This document shows, piece by piece, positions 1-11,645 of a stretch of 64,000 bases of DNA. The DNA comes from Dallia pectoralis (taxonomy: Eukaryota; Chordata; Actinopteri; Esociformes; Umbridae). The translations under genes were made by a program, and so were the position numbers. The number at the start of each line of letters is the position of its first letter. Positions within the stretch are counted from its first letter, which is position 1. The notes beneath the pieces were generated by a model that saw only the letters and a program-made list of their open reading frames with translations, did not search any database and was not told the origin of the DNA. Location of the stretch: contig CM055728.1 of NCBI GenBank assembly GCA_029465975.1, positions 10,642,292 to 10,706,291 on the forward strand, given 5' to 3'.

Positions 1-1358
1 CTGTTGGATGAGTCGGACCGCAGAGTGGAAGAAGCCACAAATAAATGCTCAGGATAGGTGGAAACTCCTTCAGGGCTGTTGGTAACGCATTAAGAATATT
101 ATTACAGTGAAATATTATTTTACAAGGTGGAAAATAGTAAAGAAATGCTGACCAGGTGAGTAGATAAGAAGGTGTCACTTCCATCCCACACTCAACATGT
201 ATAGTGACGTTTAATGTGCTTGTAAAATAACTATATGAAGTAACTTGTTACTCGTGTTGTACGAAAGGAAATAATGAATGTGCAATGAGGTAGGAGACAA
301 TGACAAATAATGATAAATAAGTGTTAAGAAACAGGGTGAGACAGAAAACACAGAAAAAGATTCAAAATGCTGTGTGCATCTGATGAACAGCCTGGTCGCT
401 GAGTTTTTAAAGGAGGGTCACCAAAGTACTGAGCAAAAACAAACAAATTAGACAATTATCTGCGGTCTAAGAGAAAACACACAGTGATATATATATATAT
501 GTATTATGTACATAATATCACATGTAAGTATTAAGGTTGTCATGATTAATGTATACAGGTTTTCAGCTACACAAGGCCCCTGTCCAATAGACCCGCGGAG
601 TAAAGCCTCTACGCATTTTACAGATTTGCCCGCTTTCTTTAATTAAAGTGTCATGTCTTGTAGTGCATGAGATTCTATCCGGGTTGAAAAAGTTCCCAAC
701 ACAAATAACACGGAGGAGTAAAAAAACGCTCATTGTCAATATACTGCTGATTCTCAAAGTTTTTGCCACGGCGGACATATTGCAATCGCAAAGAATGCAA
801 ATAATTGGATGGAACGGTTTTAAGTGCCTTGTCGTTTCTTCAGCTTAGTTTCCTTACTGACTGGAATTTTATTTTCCTCGAGCTACTTTTCTTGTTTCTG
901 TCCGTCTGTTCATTATATCCTCCTCAACTCACTCTGTCCCCGTCTCCCTGTGTCTTCTGCTCTCTGTGTTCCAACATTGGTTCTCCTTTGTGTCTCTGCG
1001 TCTTCAGACGAGCCTTTTGTTCTTTTGGCCGTTGTTTTCTGTATTAGCCGGCTTGTTGCCGAGACTAACGCAAGAGGGACTAATTGCGTTGGCGGCAAAC
1101 CTTGTTAATGACAATGTTTTAATGGCTTTTAGCCATGATTGCATTGACTTTCAACATTGCCATTTTAGGTTACACAACTGCCATTTGCTTAAAAGCTAAT
1201 TTACTCTAATTTTGGACAAGCTGCTGCAGTTTAGCAGCGTGTTGGTGAGAACAGATTTAGCGCTGTCAATACAATTAGTTCCCAGTGGACACGGGAGTAG
1301 GTGGATGGATTTGTCCGGTGTCTGGCTAAATGTGTTTGTGCGTGCGCATACTCAGATT
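1..1358. other. Non-coding sequence without recognisable gene
   Basis: AT-rich, apparently single-copy sequence. It holds a short (TA)n run at 487-500 and no open frame with recognisable protein similarity. The small open frames near 560-1200 have no family motif and look like chance frames. I see nothing further that can be named. Confidence 0.6.
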
Positions 1359-1545
1359 CATGTTTATGTCTGAACGCATTGTAAAAAGGACATGTGTATG
1401 TCTAATCGTATTGTAAAAATTAGATGTTTATGTCTGATCGCATTGTAAAAATGGCATGTTTATGTCTAATCGCAATGTAAAAATGGCATGTTTATGTCTG
1501 ATCGCATTGTAAAAATTAGATGTTTATGTCTGATCGCATTGTAAA
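1359..1545. repeat. 32-bp minisatellite, about 6 copies
   Basis: Six consecutive copies of a 32-bp unit with core ATGTTTATGTCTGATCGCAT followed by TGTAAAAA and a short variable end. Copies differ by a few substitutions (GATCGC, AATCGT, GAACGC). The last copy runs almost directly into the large pyrimidine-rich array. Confidence 0.92.
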
Positions 1546-1551
1546 GTAGCT

Positions 1552-4500
1552 CTCCTCATCCTACACCTCCTACTCCCTCTCCTCCTACTCCCTCACCTCC
1601 TACTCCATCTCCTCATACTCCCTCTCCTCCTACTCCCTCTCCTCCTACTCCCTCTCCTCCTACTCCCTCTCCTCCTACTCCCTCACCTCCTACTCCCTCA
1701 CCTCCTACTCCCTCTCCTCCTCCCTCTCCTCCTCCCTCTCCTCCTACTCCCTCACCTCCTACTCCCTCACCTCCTACTCCCTCTCCTCCTACTCCTTCTC
1801 CTCCTACTCCCTCTCCTGCTCCCTCTCCTCCTACTCCCTCACCTCCTACTCCCTCTCCTCCTACTCCCTCACCTCCTACTCCCTCTCCTCCTACTCCTTC
1901 TCCTCCTACTACCTCTCCTACTCCCTCTCCTCCTACTCCCTCTCCTCCCTCACCTCCTACTCCCTCTCCTCCTACTCCCTCTCCTCCTACTCCCTCTCCT
2001 CCTACTCCCTCTCCTCCTACTCCCTCACCTCCAACTCCCTCACCTACTCCCTCTCCTCCTACTCCCTCTCCTCCTACTCCCTCTCCTCCTACTCCCTCTC
2101 CTCCTACTCCCTCACCTCCAACTCCCTCACCTACTCCCTCTCCTCCTACTCCCTCTCCTCCTACTCCCTCTCCCTCCTACTCCCTCACCCTCTACTCACT
2201 CTCCTCCTACTCCCTATCCTCCTACTCCTTCACCTCCTACTCCCTCACCTCCTACTCCCTCTCCTCCTACTCCCTCACCTCCTACTCCCTCACCTCCTAC
2301 TCCCTCACCTCCTACTCCCTCTCCTGCTACTCCCTCTCCTCCTACTCCCTCACCTCCTACTCCCTCTCCCTCTACTCCCTCTCCTACTCCCTCACCTCCT
2401 ACTCCCCCTCTTCTACTCCCTCACCTCCTACTCCCTCTCCTCCTACTCCCTCACCTCCTACTCCCCTCTCCTCCTACTCCCTCTCCTCCTACTCCCTCAC
2501 CTCCTACTCCCTCTCCTCCTACTCCCTCTCCTCCTACTCCCTCACCTCCTACTCCCTCACCTCCTACTCCCTCTCCTCCTACTCCCTCTCCTCCTACTCC
2601 CTCACCTCCTACTCCCTCTCCTCCTACTCCTTCTCCTCCCTCTCCTCCCTCTCCTCCTCCCTCTCCTCCTCTCCCTCCTCCACCTCCTACTCCCTCTCCT
2701 CCTCCCTCTCCTCCCTACTCCCTCACCTCCTACTCCCTCTCCTCCTACTCCCTCTCCTACTCCCTCTCCTCCTACTCCCTCTCCTCCTACTCCCTCTCCT
2801 CCTCCCTCACCTCCTACTCCCTCTCCTCCTCCCCCTCCTCCTACTCCCTCACCTCCTACTCCCCCTCTCTCCTCCCTCTCCTCCTACTCCTCACCTCCTA
2901 CCTCCCTATCCTCCTACTCCCTCTCATCCTACTCCCTCTCATCCTACTCCCTCAACTCCTACTCCCTCAACTCCTACTCCCTCACCTCCGACTCCCTCTC
3001 CTACTCCCTCTCCTCCTACTCCCTCTTCTCCTACTCCCTCTCCTACTCCCTCTCCTCCTACTCCCTCTTCTCCTACTCCCTCTCCTCCTACTCCCTCTCC
3101 TACTCCCTCTCCTCCTACTCCCTCTCCTCCTACTCCCTCTCCTACTCTCTCTCCTCCTACTCCTTCTCCTCCTACTCCCTCTCCTCCTACTCCTTCTCCT
3201 CCTACTACCTCTCCTACTCCCTCTCCTCCTACTCCCTCTCCTCCCTCACCTCCTACTCCCTCACCTCCTACTCCCTCTCCTCCTACTCCCTCTCCTCCTA
3301 CTCCCTCTCCTCCTACTCCCTCACCTCCAACTCCCTCACCTACTCCCTCTCCTCCTACTCCCTCTCCTCCTACTCCCTCTCCTCCTACTCCCTCTCCTCC
3401 TACTCCCTCACCTCCAACTCCCTCACCTACTCCCTCTCCTCCTACTCCCTCTCCTCCTACTCCCTCTCCTCCTACTCCCTCTCCTCCTACTCCCTCACCC
3501 TCTACTCACTCTCCTCCTACTCCCTATCCTCCTACTCCTTCACCTCCTACTCCCTCACCTCCTACTCCCTCTCCTCCTACTCCCTCACCTCCTACTCCCT
3601 CACCTCCTACTCCCTCACCTCCTACTCCCTCTCCTGCTACTCCCTCTCCTCCTACTCCCTCACCTCCTACTCCCTCTCCCTCTACTCCCTCTCCTACTCC
3701 CTCACCTCCTACTCCCTCACCTCCTACTCCCTCTCCTCCTACTCCCTCACCTCCTACTCCCTCTCCTCCTACTCCCTCTCCTCCTACTCCCTCACCTCCT
3801 ACTCCCTCTCCTCCTACTCCCTCTCCTCCTACTCCCTCACCTCCTACTCCCTCACCTCCTACTCCCTCTCCTCCTACTCCCTCTCCTCCTACTCCCTCAC
3901 ATCCTACTCCCTCTCCTCCTACTCCTTCTCCTCCCTCTCCTCCCTCTCCTCCTCCCTCTCCTCCTACTCCCTCACCTCCTACTCCCTCTCCTCCTCCCTC
4001 TCCTCCTACTCCCTCACCTCCTACTCCCTCTCCTCCTACTCCCTCTCCTCCTACTCCCTCTCCTCCTACTCCCTCTCCTCCTACTCCCTCTCCTCCTCCC
4101 TCACCTCCTACTCCCTCTACTCCTCCCTCTCCTCCTACTCCCTCACCTCCTACTCCCTCACCTCCTACTCCCTATCCTCCTACTCCCTCTCATCCTACTC
4201 CCTCTCATCCTACTCCCTCAACTCCTACTCCCTCAACTCCTACTCCCTCACCTCCGACTCCCTCTCCTACTCCCTCTCCTCCTACTCCCTCTTCTCCTAC
4301 TCCCTCTCCTACTCCCTCTCCTCCTACTCCCTCTTCTCCTACTCCCTCTCCTCCTACTCCCTCTCCTACTCCCTCTCCTCCTACTCCCTCTCCTCCTACT
4401 CCCTCTCCTACTCTCTCTCCTCCTACTCCTTCTCCTCCTACTCCCTCACCTCCTACTCCCTCTTCTCCTACTCCGTCTCCTCCTACTCCCTCACCTCCTA

Positions 4501-4584
4501 CTCCGTCTCCTCCTACTCCCTCACCTCCTACTCCCTCTCCTCCTACTCCCTCTCCTCACCTCCTACTCCCTCACCTCCTACTCC
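1552..4584. repeat. 3-kb minisatellite of 15-bp units, nearly G-free on the + strand
   Basis: About 200 copies of a 15-bp unit, TACTCCCTCTCCTCC, alternating with the variant TACTCCCTCACCTCC; shortened 9- and 12-bp forms are interspersed. The + strand is almost entirely C and T with one A per half unit and only a handful of G bases in 3 kb, giving very strong strand asymmetry. Rare variant blocks occur twice about 1.27-1.31 kb apart (CCCTCTACTCACTC at 2188 and 3498; CTCTCATCCT at 2921 and 4187; CCTACTCTCT at 3141 and 4407). The second half is therefore a tandem duplicate of the first. Confidence 0.95.
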
Positions 4585-5289
4585 TATGTATCTGTGTATT
4601 AGCATCATCAGCCAGGCCATTTTCTAATATGCAGGGAGGGACAGGGAGAACAATAGAATCCATAGCTGTGGGGAACATATAGTCGGCTCCACAACGATCA
4701 ACACCAGTGATAAAGACAAGACAAAAATGTCTGCATTATTACACATCTGATGAAATACGCTGCATACTAAAAGAACAGAAATATTTTATAGTTACACAAT
4801 AATTCATAGAAAACATAAAAAATCGCTGTCAAAATGAAATCTTGCCTGCGATAAGAAAGACGACAGTGGCAAACCAGGGGGTTGTACGATATGCATGTAC
4901 AAATATGACCGACAATCACAGCATCTAACCTGATTGGCGTCGTCACAGAAAAAGACATAAGATCATCTGCGTTTTATATGCGAGTGTCACTTCAGCTGCA
5001 GATCAACTCGGGGGGAAAAAACGATTTTCCTCCACCGCCCGAAACAGCATTGAACTTAATATGGGTCTTTTCTCTCCAACAACGCCTATAAAAGCAGTTC
5101 TATCTCGCCCGGGGTTGCATTTACTACCGCGAAATACGTCCCCGGCCACCAAGCGAGGTCCTAACAGCACAATCTAAAAGAACGCAGGCTGCCTCCCTCC
5201 TCGCCGAGCAGACGCTGTTGGGAACGCCGTTCTTTTTGTTATTCTATTCCGATTTCCATTAAAGGTGACATTTCATCTACACCCGACCC
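4585..5289. other. Non-coding sequence, moderately CpG-rich at its end
   Basis: No gene is recognised. The stretch 5095-5235 carries many CpG dinucleotides (CCCGGGG, ACCGCGAAATACG, CCCCGGCC, CGCCGAGC) and ends close to a long G run. There is no TATA box or open frame that would make it a promoter or exon with any confidence. Confidence 0.5.
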
Positions 5290-5307
5290 GGGGGGGGGGG
5301 GGGGGGG
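5290..5307 (+). repeat. Run of 18 G
   Basis: Uninterrupted run of about 18 guanines. Such a run can form quadruplex structures and is prone to sequencing length error, so its exact length should not be trusted. Confidence 0.9.
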
Positions 5308-6504
5308 TGCTGCTACAAAGAGCTCCGAAGATGTAGCAATGACCAAATATAAAAAGAGAAAGAGAGAGACTGATTCACAGAAAGGATATAGAGAGAGAGA
5401 GTGAGTGAGAGATATTATACGAATGTTTGTACAAGGTTTTTTATTGTGCACGAGAGTGTGTATATTTTTGTGTTCGTGGGCGACTGTTCGTATGTGACTG
5501 TATTCACACGCGTCCCGCTCGACCGTAAACAGATAACGTCAACCTTGTTATTTGCAGAAATTGAGAGATCTCTGTAATTACGCTCACAACCTCCACTCTT
5601 CTATGGCCAGTAATGGATAGCTTCGTCATAAGTTACGTTCACGTCGAGCCCTGGCCGTGTTTTCCTTCGTCACGTTGTTACATTGTGTTTCGCAGGTCTC
5701 AGAGCTGCCCACTGTCTCTGACCGGTAAAATTGTTCCATCGCAACTTGCCAACCTACAATTGTGTAAAGAGTTGGGTGCTAGGTGTCCTACACAGGTAAT
5801 GTCCTACACAGGTAATGTCAGGTGTGTTGGAGGAGAAGGGTCAAATGAAGGAAAGAGTTTGGGGTCAAGAGACACAAAGAAACAGACTTTTGTTAGCTAA
5901 GCTAGCGCGGCTAGCTCCGGGGCTGAGCGTCGTCTGAAAAAAAACCTACAGACAAGATGAAGTAAGCCGAGCGAACAGCCGTTCGCCCGTAAACTCGCTG
6001 ACGTCCTGAGGCGAACCAATCACAGCGAACGCACTTCCTCAGCTTTATTTTAGTAAACGGGAGATCGTTATCGTTGACTGCGGGTCCATATGCTCTTTGA
6101 GGAATTAGCAAGAGACGAACAGGTGGGAACAAAATGAACGTGGCCTCCAGGGCACATGTCCTACTGACAACGTAGTAACTCTTACCTGGTTTGAATGACA
6201 GGATGGACGAAGTGAGGTCCACATGAAGGAGAGGAGAGAAGCGAGGAATTAGTCACGCTTCTTCCAGGATTGCATAGGAGATGCTACACATCCAAGCGGA
6301 GAAATAATGACAACATAAAGAATGCATCGCTATAGAAACAATTAAGTGTGCTAAATGGAATGTCCTGAGTCTTGGTGATGTGTAACGTCTATGACTCTGG
6401 ACCTCAGCTTCCCACACGGTGGTTCGATGATGACAGTGTGTACAAGCTGAAGGGAGATGACAGGAGAAGTGCAGGCCATTGTGACTTACTGGGTTTGCCA
6501 CTGA
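5308..6504. other. Non-coding sequence with a CpG-dense block at 5885-6045
   Basis: A 16-bp direct duplication (GTCCTACACAGGTAAT) lies at 5785-5816. From 5885 to 6045 I count about 15 CpG in roughly 140 bases, together with an inverted CCAAT-type motif context (ACCAATCACAG) and a CRE-like TGACGTCC; this is unusual for the window. On the minus strand, 6178-6255 holds a splice-site-like tandem motif that is described separately. No exon is recognised. Confidence 0.5.
6178..6255 (-). promoter_or_regulatory. Candidate recursive splice site or microexon end, copy 1
   Basis: Read on the minus strand, a branch-point-like TGACTAAT (6248-6255) is followed by a pyrimidine-rich tract (6225-6247), no AG until CAAACCAG, and then immediately GTAAGAGT, a near-perfect donor. 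The 3' and 5' splice signals therefore touch at 6185/6186, the arrangement of recursive (ratchet) splice sites in long vertebrate introns. A related sequence sits at 24650-24723. Alternatives are chance, or a shared fragment of an unrecognised repeat. Confidence 0.3.
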
Positions 6505-6832
6505 CACGCACACAAACACACAGAATACACACACACACAGAACACACACACACACACACACAGAATACACACACAGAACACACACACACAGAATACACAC
6601 ACAGAACACACACATGCACACACACAGAATACACACACAGAACACACACACACAGAATACACACACAGAACACACAAACACAGAATACACACACAGAACA
6701 CACACACACACAGAACACACACATGCACACACACAGAACACACACACACAGAATACACACACAGAACACACAAACACACAGAACACACACATGCACACAC
6801 ACAGAACACACACACGCACGCGCGCGTGCGCA
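6505..6832. repeat. Compound CA-rich array with GAATACAC and GAACACAC units
   Basis: Runs of CACACA are interrupted at regular steps by GAATACACACACA and GAACACACACA. A longer block ending in ACATGCACACACACAGAA recurs three times (about 6610, 6720 and 6788), so there is a higher-order period near 70-110 bp. The array ends in the alternating tract ACGCACGCGCGCGTGCGC, which favours Z-DNA. Open frames on both strands (TH and CV repeats) are by-products of the repeat. Confidence 0.9.
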
Positions 6833-8146
6833 AACATATCTAATGGGCTTACATCTGTTATGGCAATATAGGACTGTATTGGTGACTGTTGATCTGTACT
6901 GGGGTCAGAATTCCCAGCGTCACTGAACAGAATGCTGGGTTGGATGTGGGACAACGGACCTTGGGTTGGGATGCCTGGTTTGTCTCATCCACTCGGCCTG
7001 GGGTCCAAACGTCCATCTTGAAGCGGATCATTCGGCAAGCCCGTTCTCGACTGTGGCTCAGTAAGTGATGAGATAGCCGCTTTGTTTTTCATTCGTCAGA
7101 CGTCCTGTTGTTTTCAGCGCCGTGTTTCCTGATCGATATCTGCATCCCTGATTCCAGCACCCTGGGACACTCTGCTGTGGCTGACTGATGCTATAGTCCC
7201 TCCAAATGTCAGCCAAACAAATAGGACACCAAACACTGTACTTTTGTTTCCCTCCCCTCCGGTCTGTGTCTTCTCTCGGCTCGCGTATATCGGTTCGTCT
7301 GTGGACACCACGTCACTCCAGTTTCCAAACCCGCCCCGTAGCGTCAACACGCGGTCTTTACGTTTCCGAGCGAGTCGTTTGTTTCTCAGGTAAAATTGCC
7401 TCACGTTGAATGGATAAACAGTCTTCTAGACGTATAGAAACTGGCGCCCTCTTTCTCTTTGGTTTGCTGACACACTGCGGCTTCATGAATTTACAATATT
7501 GACTCTCCACGTTGCACAGACTATCCAACACGACCAAAACAACGCCCACATTCTGTCCGTTATGCACAAATTATAGCTCGAAGAGCAATTACTCGTGATT
7601 ATAATATTTCCATAAAAGAAAATCAACAAGATTCTCCAGCCTCATAGATTGTCTCAGCGCCAGAAGGGAGTGAGTGCCTCCGTTTTTATCTTCCCATGAT
7701 GTTTTGTGATAATGAGAACACATAATGTTTAAGGAATAGTGAAGCCACCAAACGGATGAACTGAGAACCAAGAGAGAGAGGGCGGATGAGAGAAGGAAAG
7801 GAGGAAGGGACAAAGGAAGGAGGGAAAGAAAAAAGGGACGAAGGAAGGAAAGAAGGAAGGGACAAAAGAGGGAAAGAAGAAAGGGACGAAGGAAGGAAAG
7901 AAGGAAGCAAAGAAGGAAGGGTCGAAGGAAGGGAAAAGCGTTTAAATGGATCAGAAGGCTGAGTGTCACTGGGGTCAAAGAGCAGGTCGTCGGGGGCATC
8001 CTTGACGACGGTTAAATGGACTCTAATTAAGTGTGGTGCAGTCCAGAGTTATTTTTACTGTTAATAATTTAACCACAGCTTCAATTATTCATAATAAAAG
8101 CTTGCATGCGGCCACTCTTTATGGACAGGGGACAAGGGCGGGGGCA
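6833..8146. other. Non-coding sequence with a purine-rich tract
   Basis: No gene is recognised. From 7770 to 7935 the + strand is a GGAAGGAAAGAAGGAAGGGA-type purine tract of degenerate 4-bp repeats. The remainder looks single-copy. Confidence 0.55.
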
Positions 8147-8203
<57 letters not shown>

Positions 8204-8241
8204 AACAGGAATAAACACACACACACACAACACACACACAC
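8147..8241. repeat. (CA)n microsatellite in two blocks
   Basis: An uninterrupted CA run of about 27 dinucleotides occupies 8147-8200. GTTAACAGGAATAAA follows, then a second CA run to 8241 and a further GTTAACGGGGATGA. The repeated GTTAAC flank shows that the two blocks arose by duplication. Confidence 0.95.
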
Positions 8242-9030
8242 ATAGTTAACGGGGATGACTAAATATTCAGTCACTCTAAGTCAACGCATTTAAGAAGATA
8301 ATCACGAATATGAAGTGACTAATACAATAATTAGTCAGGATATGTGCAAATATATGAGAATAAAATTTGCTAATGTTTAAAGCACTTATAAACATAACAG
8401 TAGAGTGACAGGAATAGCGGCGTATCCTAGTTTAGTTGCTATGACCACCTAGCATTTTATCAGCTTCATTTGACTGCATTTGCTTAACCTTCCTCACATT
8501 TTCTCCGTTGCCTCTATCTCACTTCGCCCTTCTAACCGCTCTGTTCACCTCTCTCCCACCCCCTCTCTCCCACCCCCTCCCCTCCCCTCTCTCCCACTCC
8601 CCTCTCCCACTCCTCTCTCCCACCCCTCTCTCCCACTCACCTCTCTCCCACTCCCCTCTCTCCCACTCCCGTCTCTCCCACTCCCGTCTCTCCCACCCCT
8701 CTATTCCAGTCTCACCCTAGACCATATCCCCATCTCTCACCTTCTCTGGCTCTCTCTCTCTCCGCTCCATTTGTCTTCCTCTCTCGTGCCACCATGTTAC
8801 ATTGGATAAATAATGTAATCTAGGAAAGGTTACCGCTCTAAACCAGGGCAATCATATTAAGACATAATGGATATATAAAATCAAGAGCTCATAGGCGATG
8901 ATTAATCAACTGCTGAAATGCAGTGAGGTAAAATCAGTTTAGACTGAATTAATCCCCCACCGACGACTGGCCCTCTCCTCTGGGCAATTTACTGAGAAAA
9001 TACAATTATAACCTAAGAGTTACAACTCAC
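8242..9030. other. Non-coding sequence with a CT-rich tract
   Basis: AT-rich single-copy-looking sequence surrounds a pyrimidine tract at 8545-8705 built from CTCTCTCCCACTCCC-like units. No gene is recognised. Confidence 0.6.
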
Positions 9031-9282
9031 TGCTTCACCTCACCCTGTGTTTGTCTGCTGTGCTTCACCTTGCCCTGTGTTTGTCTGCTGTGCTTCACCT
9101 TGCCCTGTGTTCGTCTGCTGTGCTTCACCTTGCCCTGTGTTCGTCTGCTGTGCTTCACCTTGCCCTGTGTTCGTCTGCTGTGCTTCACCTCGCCCTGTGT
9201 TCGTCTGCTGTGCTTCACCTCGCCCTGTGTTCGTCTGCTGTGCTTCACCTCGCCCTGTGTTCGTCTGCTGTGCTTCACCTCG
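9031..9282. repeat. 30-bp minisatellite, 8.4 copies
   Basis: Unit begins TGCTTCACCTTGCCCTGTGT and ends TCGTCTGCTG. Copies fall into a proximal group with CTTGCCC and a distal group with CTCGCCC, and the first two copies have TTGTCTG in place of TCGTCTG. Variants are thus ordered along the array, as expected from local unequal exchange. Period 30 keeps all frames open. Confidence 0.95.
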
Positions 9283-9308
9283 CAAAGAGGTTTGTGCACG
9301 TGCTCGTT

Positions 9309-9424
9309 TGTGTGTGTGTGTGTGTGTGTGTGGGTGCGTTTGTGTGTGTGCGTGTGTGTGTGTGTGCGTTTGCGTGTGTGTGTCTGTGTCTGTGCGTTTG
9401 TGTGTGTGTGTGTGTGTGCGTGCA
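9309..9424. repeat. (TG)n microsatellite with GCGTT interruptions
   Basis: Alternating TG with several GCGTTTG interruptions directly follows the 30-bp minisatellite. Period and composition are visible by eye. Confidence 0.93.
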
Positions 9425-9703
9425 GTTTTTTATCCGAAATACCTGGTGTTGGTGATCTCGCTGATATCTGCCCCGCCAGACGAGCGAGGGACAGGCTGGA
9501 GTAAAAGAGCGTGACACGTTCTTAACGAAAAATGAAGAAAACGTGGAAGTGACCTGCTCTGAGAGGTTGTGACTCACATTTCATGTCGCACAGATGTTTC
9601 TTCAACCACTGGATCTCACCTAGCAACTGTTGACGGGGGGAAAAGACTTATGACCTGATGTCTTTAACACATGCTAACACTGCCACCACCAACATATTAA
9701 ACC

Positions 9704-9899
9704 TGCTGGGGGAGACTGGCCTGGGGTTGACTGGCCTGGGGGAGACTGGGGGAGACTGGCCAGGGGTTGACTGGCCTGGGGGAGACTGGCCTGGGGGAGA
9801 CTGGGGGAGACTGGCCTGGGGGAGACTGGGGGAGACTGGCCTGTGGGAGACTGAGGGAGACTGGCCTGGGGGAGACTGGGGGAGACTGGCCTGAGGTTG
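9704..9899. repeat. G-rich minisatellite of 10- and 15-bp units
   Basis: Composed of CTGGCCTGGGGGAGA (15 bp) and CTGGGGGAGA (10 bp) units in mixed order, with a few CTGGCCTGGGGTTGA variants. Repeated GGGGG blocks on the + strand give it quadruplex potential. Confidence 0.92.
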
Positions 9900-9930
9900 A
9901 TACCAGCACTTTTGTGTGTGTGTGTGTGTG

Positions 9931-10888
9931 TTACAGGGAGGGCATCTACACAGAGAGTTACAGGGATGGCATCTACACAGAGAGTTACAGGGATGGCATC
10001 TATACAGAGTGTTACAGGGATGGCATCTATACAGAGAGTTACAGGGATGGCATCTATACAGAGAGTTACAGGGATGGCATCTATACAGAGTGTTACAGGG
10101 ATGGCATCTATACAGAGAGTTACAGGGATGGCATCTATACTGAGAGTTACAGGGATGGCATCTATACAGAGAGTTACAGGGATTGCATCTATACTGAGAG
10201 TTACAGGGATGGCATCTACACAGAGAGTTACAGGGATGGCATCTATACAGAGAGTTACAGGGATGGCATCTATACAGAGAGTTACAGGGATGGCATCTAT
10301 ACTGAGAGTTACAGGGATGGCATCTATACAGAGAGTTACAGGGATGGCATCTATACAGAGAGTTACAGGGATGGCATATATACTGAGAGTTACAGGGATG
10401 GCATCTACACAGAGAGTTACAGGGATGGCATCTACACAGAGAGTTACAGGGATGGCATCTATACAGAGAGTTACAGGGATGGCATCTACACAGAGAGTTA
10501 CAGGGATGGCATCTATACTGAGAGTTACAGGGATGGCATCTATACAGAGAGTTACAGGGATGGCATCTATACTGAGAGTTACAGGGATGGCATCTATACA
10601 GAGAGTTACAGGGATGGCATCTATACAGAGAGTTACAGGGATGGCATCTACACAGAGAGTTACAGGGATGGCATCTATACAGAGAGTTACAGGGATGGCA
10701 TCTATACTGAGAGTTACAGGGATGGCATCTATACTGAGAGTTACAGGGATGGCATCTATACAGAGTGTTACAGGGATGGCATCTATACTGAGAGTTACAG
10801 GGATGGCATCTATACAGAGAGTTACAGGGATGGCATCTATACAGAGTGTTACAGGGATGGCATCTATACTGAGAGTTACAGGGATGGC
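9931..10888. repeat. 27-bp minisatellite, about 35 copies
   Basis: Unit is TTACAGGGATGGCATCTATA followed by CAGAGAG, preceded by a short (TG)n at 9912-9930. Three recurrent variants appear: TACACAGAG, TATACAGAG and TATACTGAG. A fourth changes GAGAGT to GAGTGT. Because 27 is a multiple of three and the unit contains no stop in several frames, it yields open frames of about 390 to 440 codons on both strands. These are repeat artefacts: the encoded 9-residue repeat belongs to no family I know, and there are no splice signals or coding flanks. Confidence 0.96.
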
Positions 10889-11365
10889 AGAGGAACAGAC
10901 AGAATGACAGACATACAGAATGACAAACACACAGGCTAAAGGTTACATACAGATTCACGGTTGGCATTTAGGGATATGGTAAGGTTTCAGGTAAAAAGGT
11001 TACGATGGTAAGCATTTAACCTTTAAGAAAAATACAAGTTGATGTCACATGATGTATAGCAGGCTTCAGAAGTGTGTGTATAAAGCTCAAGCACACTCAC
11101 ACACTCACACACTTGCATACACGTCGCCATACATGCACACCAGTACTTCAGCTACTTCCGCTCGAACTTCTCCCAATCTCTGGTGAGCTGTACCTGAGCT
11201 CACTTTGGTGTGCACACCTCCAGCTAAGAGTGGGGTGTGTCGTCTTAAACATTAGTCTCCGCAATTTTGAAAATAATGTTATTGTTTGTGACTCCACTAC
11301 AAAAATGCACTACATATCAACATATCAACATGATTTCTCAATTTTCACATAGCATGCAAATTAAA
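10889..11365. other. Non-coding sequence
   Basis: Short degenerate ACACTCACACACTC repeats at 11090-11115, otherwise nothing recognisable. No gene is seen. Confidence 0.6.
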
Positions 11366-11645
11366 TTTGTATTACTTTTTTTTTTAAACCTTTTTTATTG
11401 AAACATCTGATTGCAAACAGACACATCGTTACAGATATGAGTTTTTCTTTTTCTTATACACAAAACAATCCCCTCCCACCCCACCCTGACTGGAACAAAT
11501 AAGAATTGATTACTAATTATAAAGAAAATGCATACTGAGACAAGAAATATAAATAAACAAATATGTCCGTGAAGGACGGCACGGCTTCAAAATGCTATCA
11601 AGACACACCATAGGGGAAAGCTATGGCCAGGTTAGTTTGTATTAC
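11366..11645 (-). mobile_element. Short retroposed insert with A-tail and 10-bp target duplications
   Basis: A 260-bp insert (11376-11635) is flanked by identical TTTGTATTAC repeats at 11366-11375 and 11636-11645. On the minus strand it ends with AATAAAAAAGG, TTT and a run of 10 A. It is therefore inserted in minus orientation with its 3' end at 11376. The G-rich stretch GGGTGGGGTGGGAGGGG followed by a T/A-rich end resembles the 3' untranslated end of an L1-type LINE cut short at its 5' end. A SINE is the alternative. No coding part is kept. The duplications and tail are seen directly; the family is inferred. Confidence 0.7.

Noticed and set aside
9648..10967. Open frames of about 440 (minus) and 390 (plus) codons
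   Set aside because: They are translations of a 27-bp minisatellite; both strands are open only because the period is a multiple of three.
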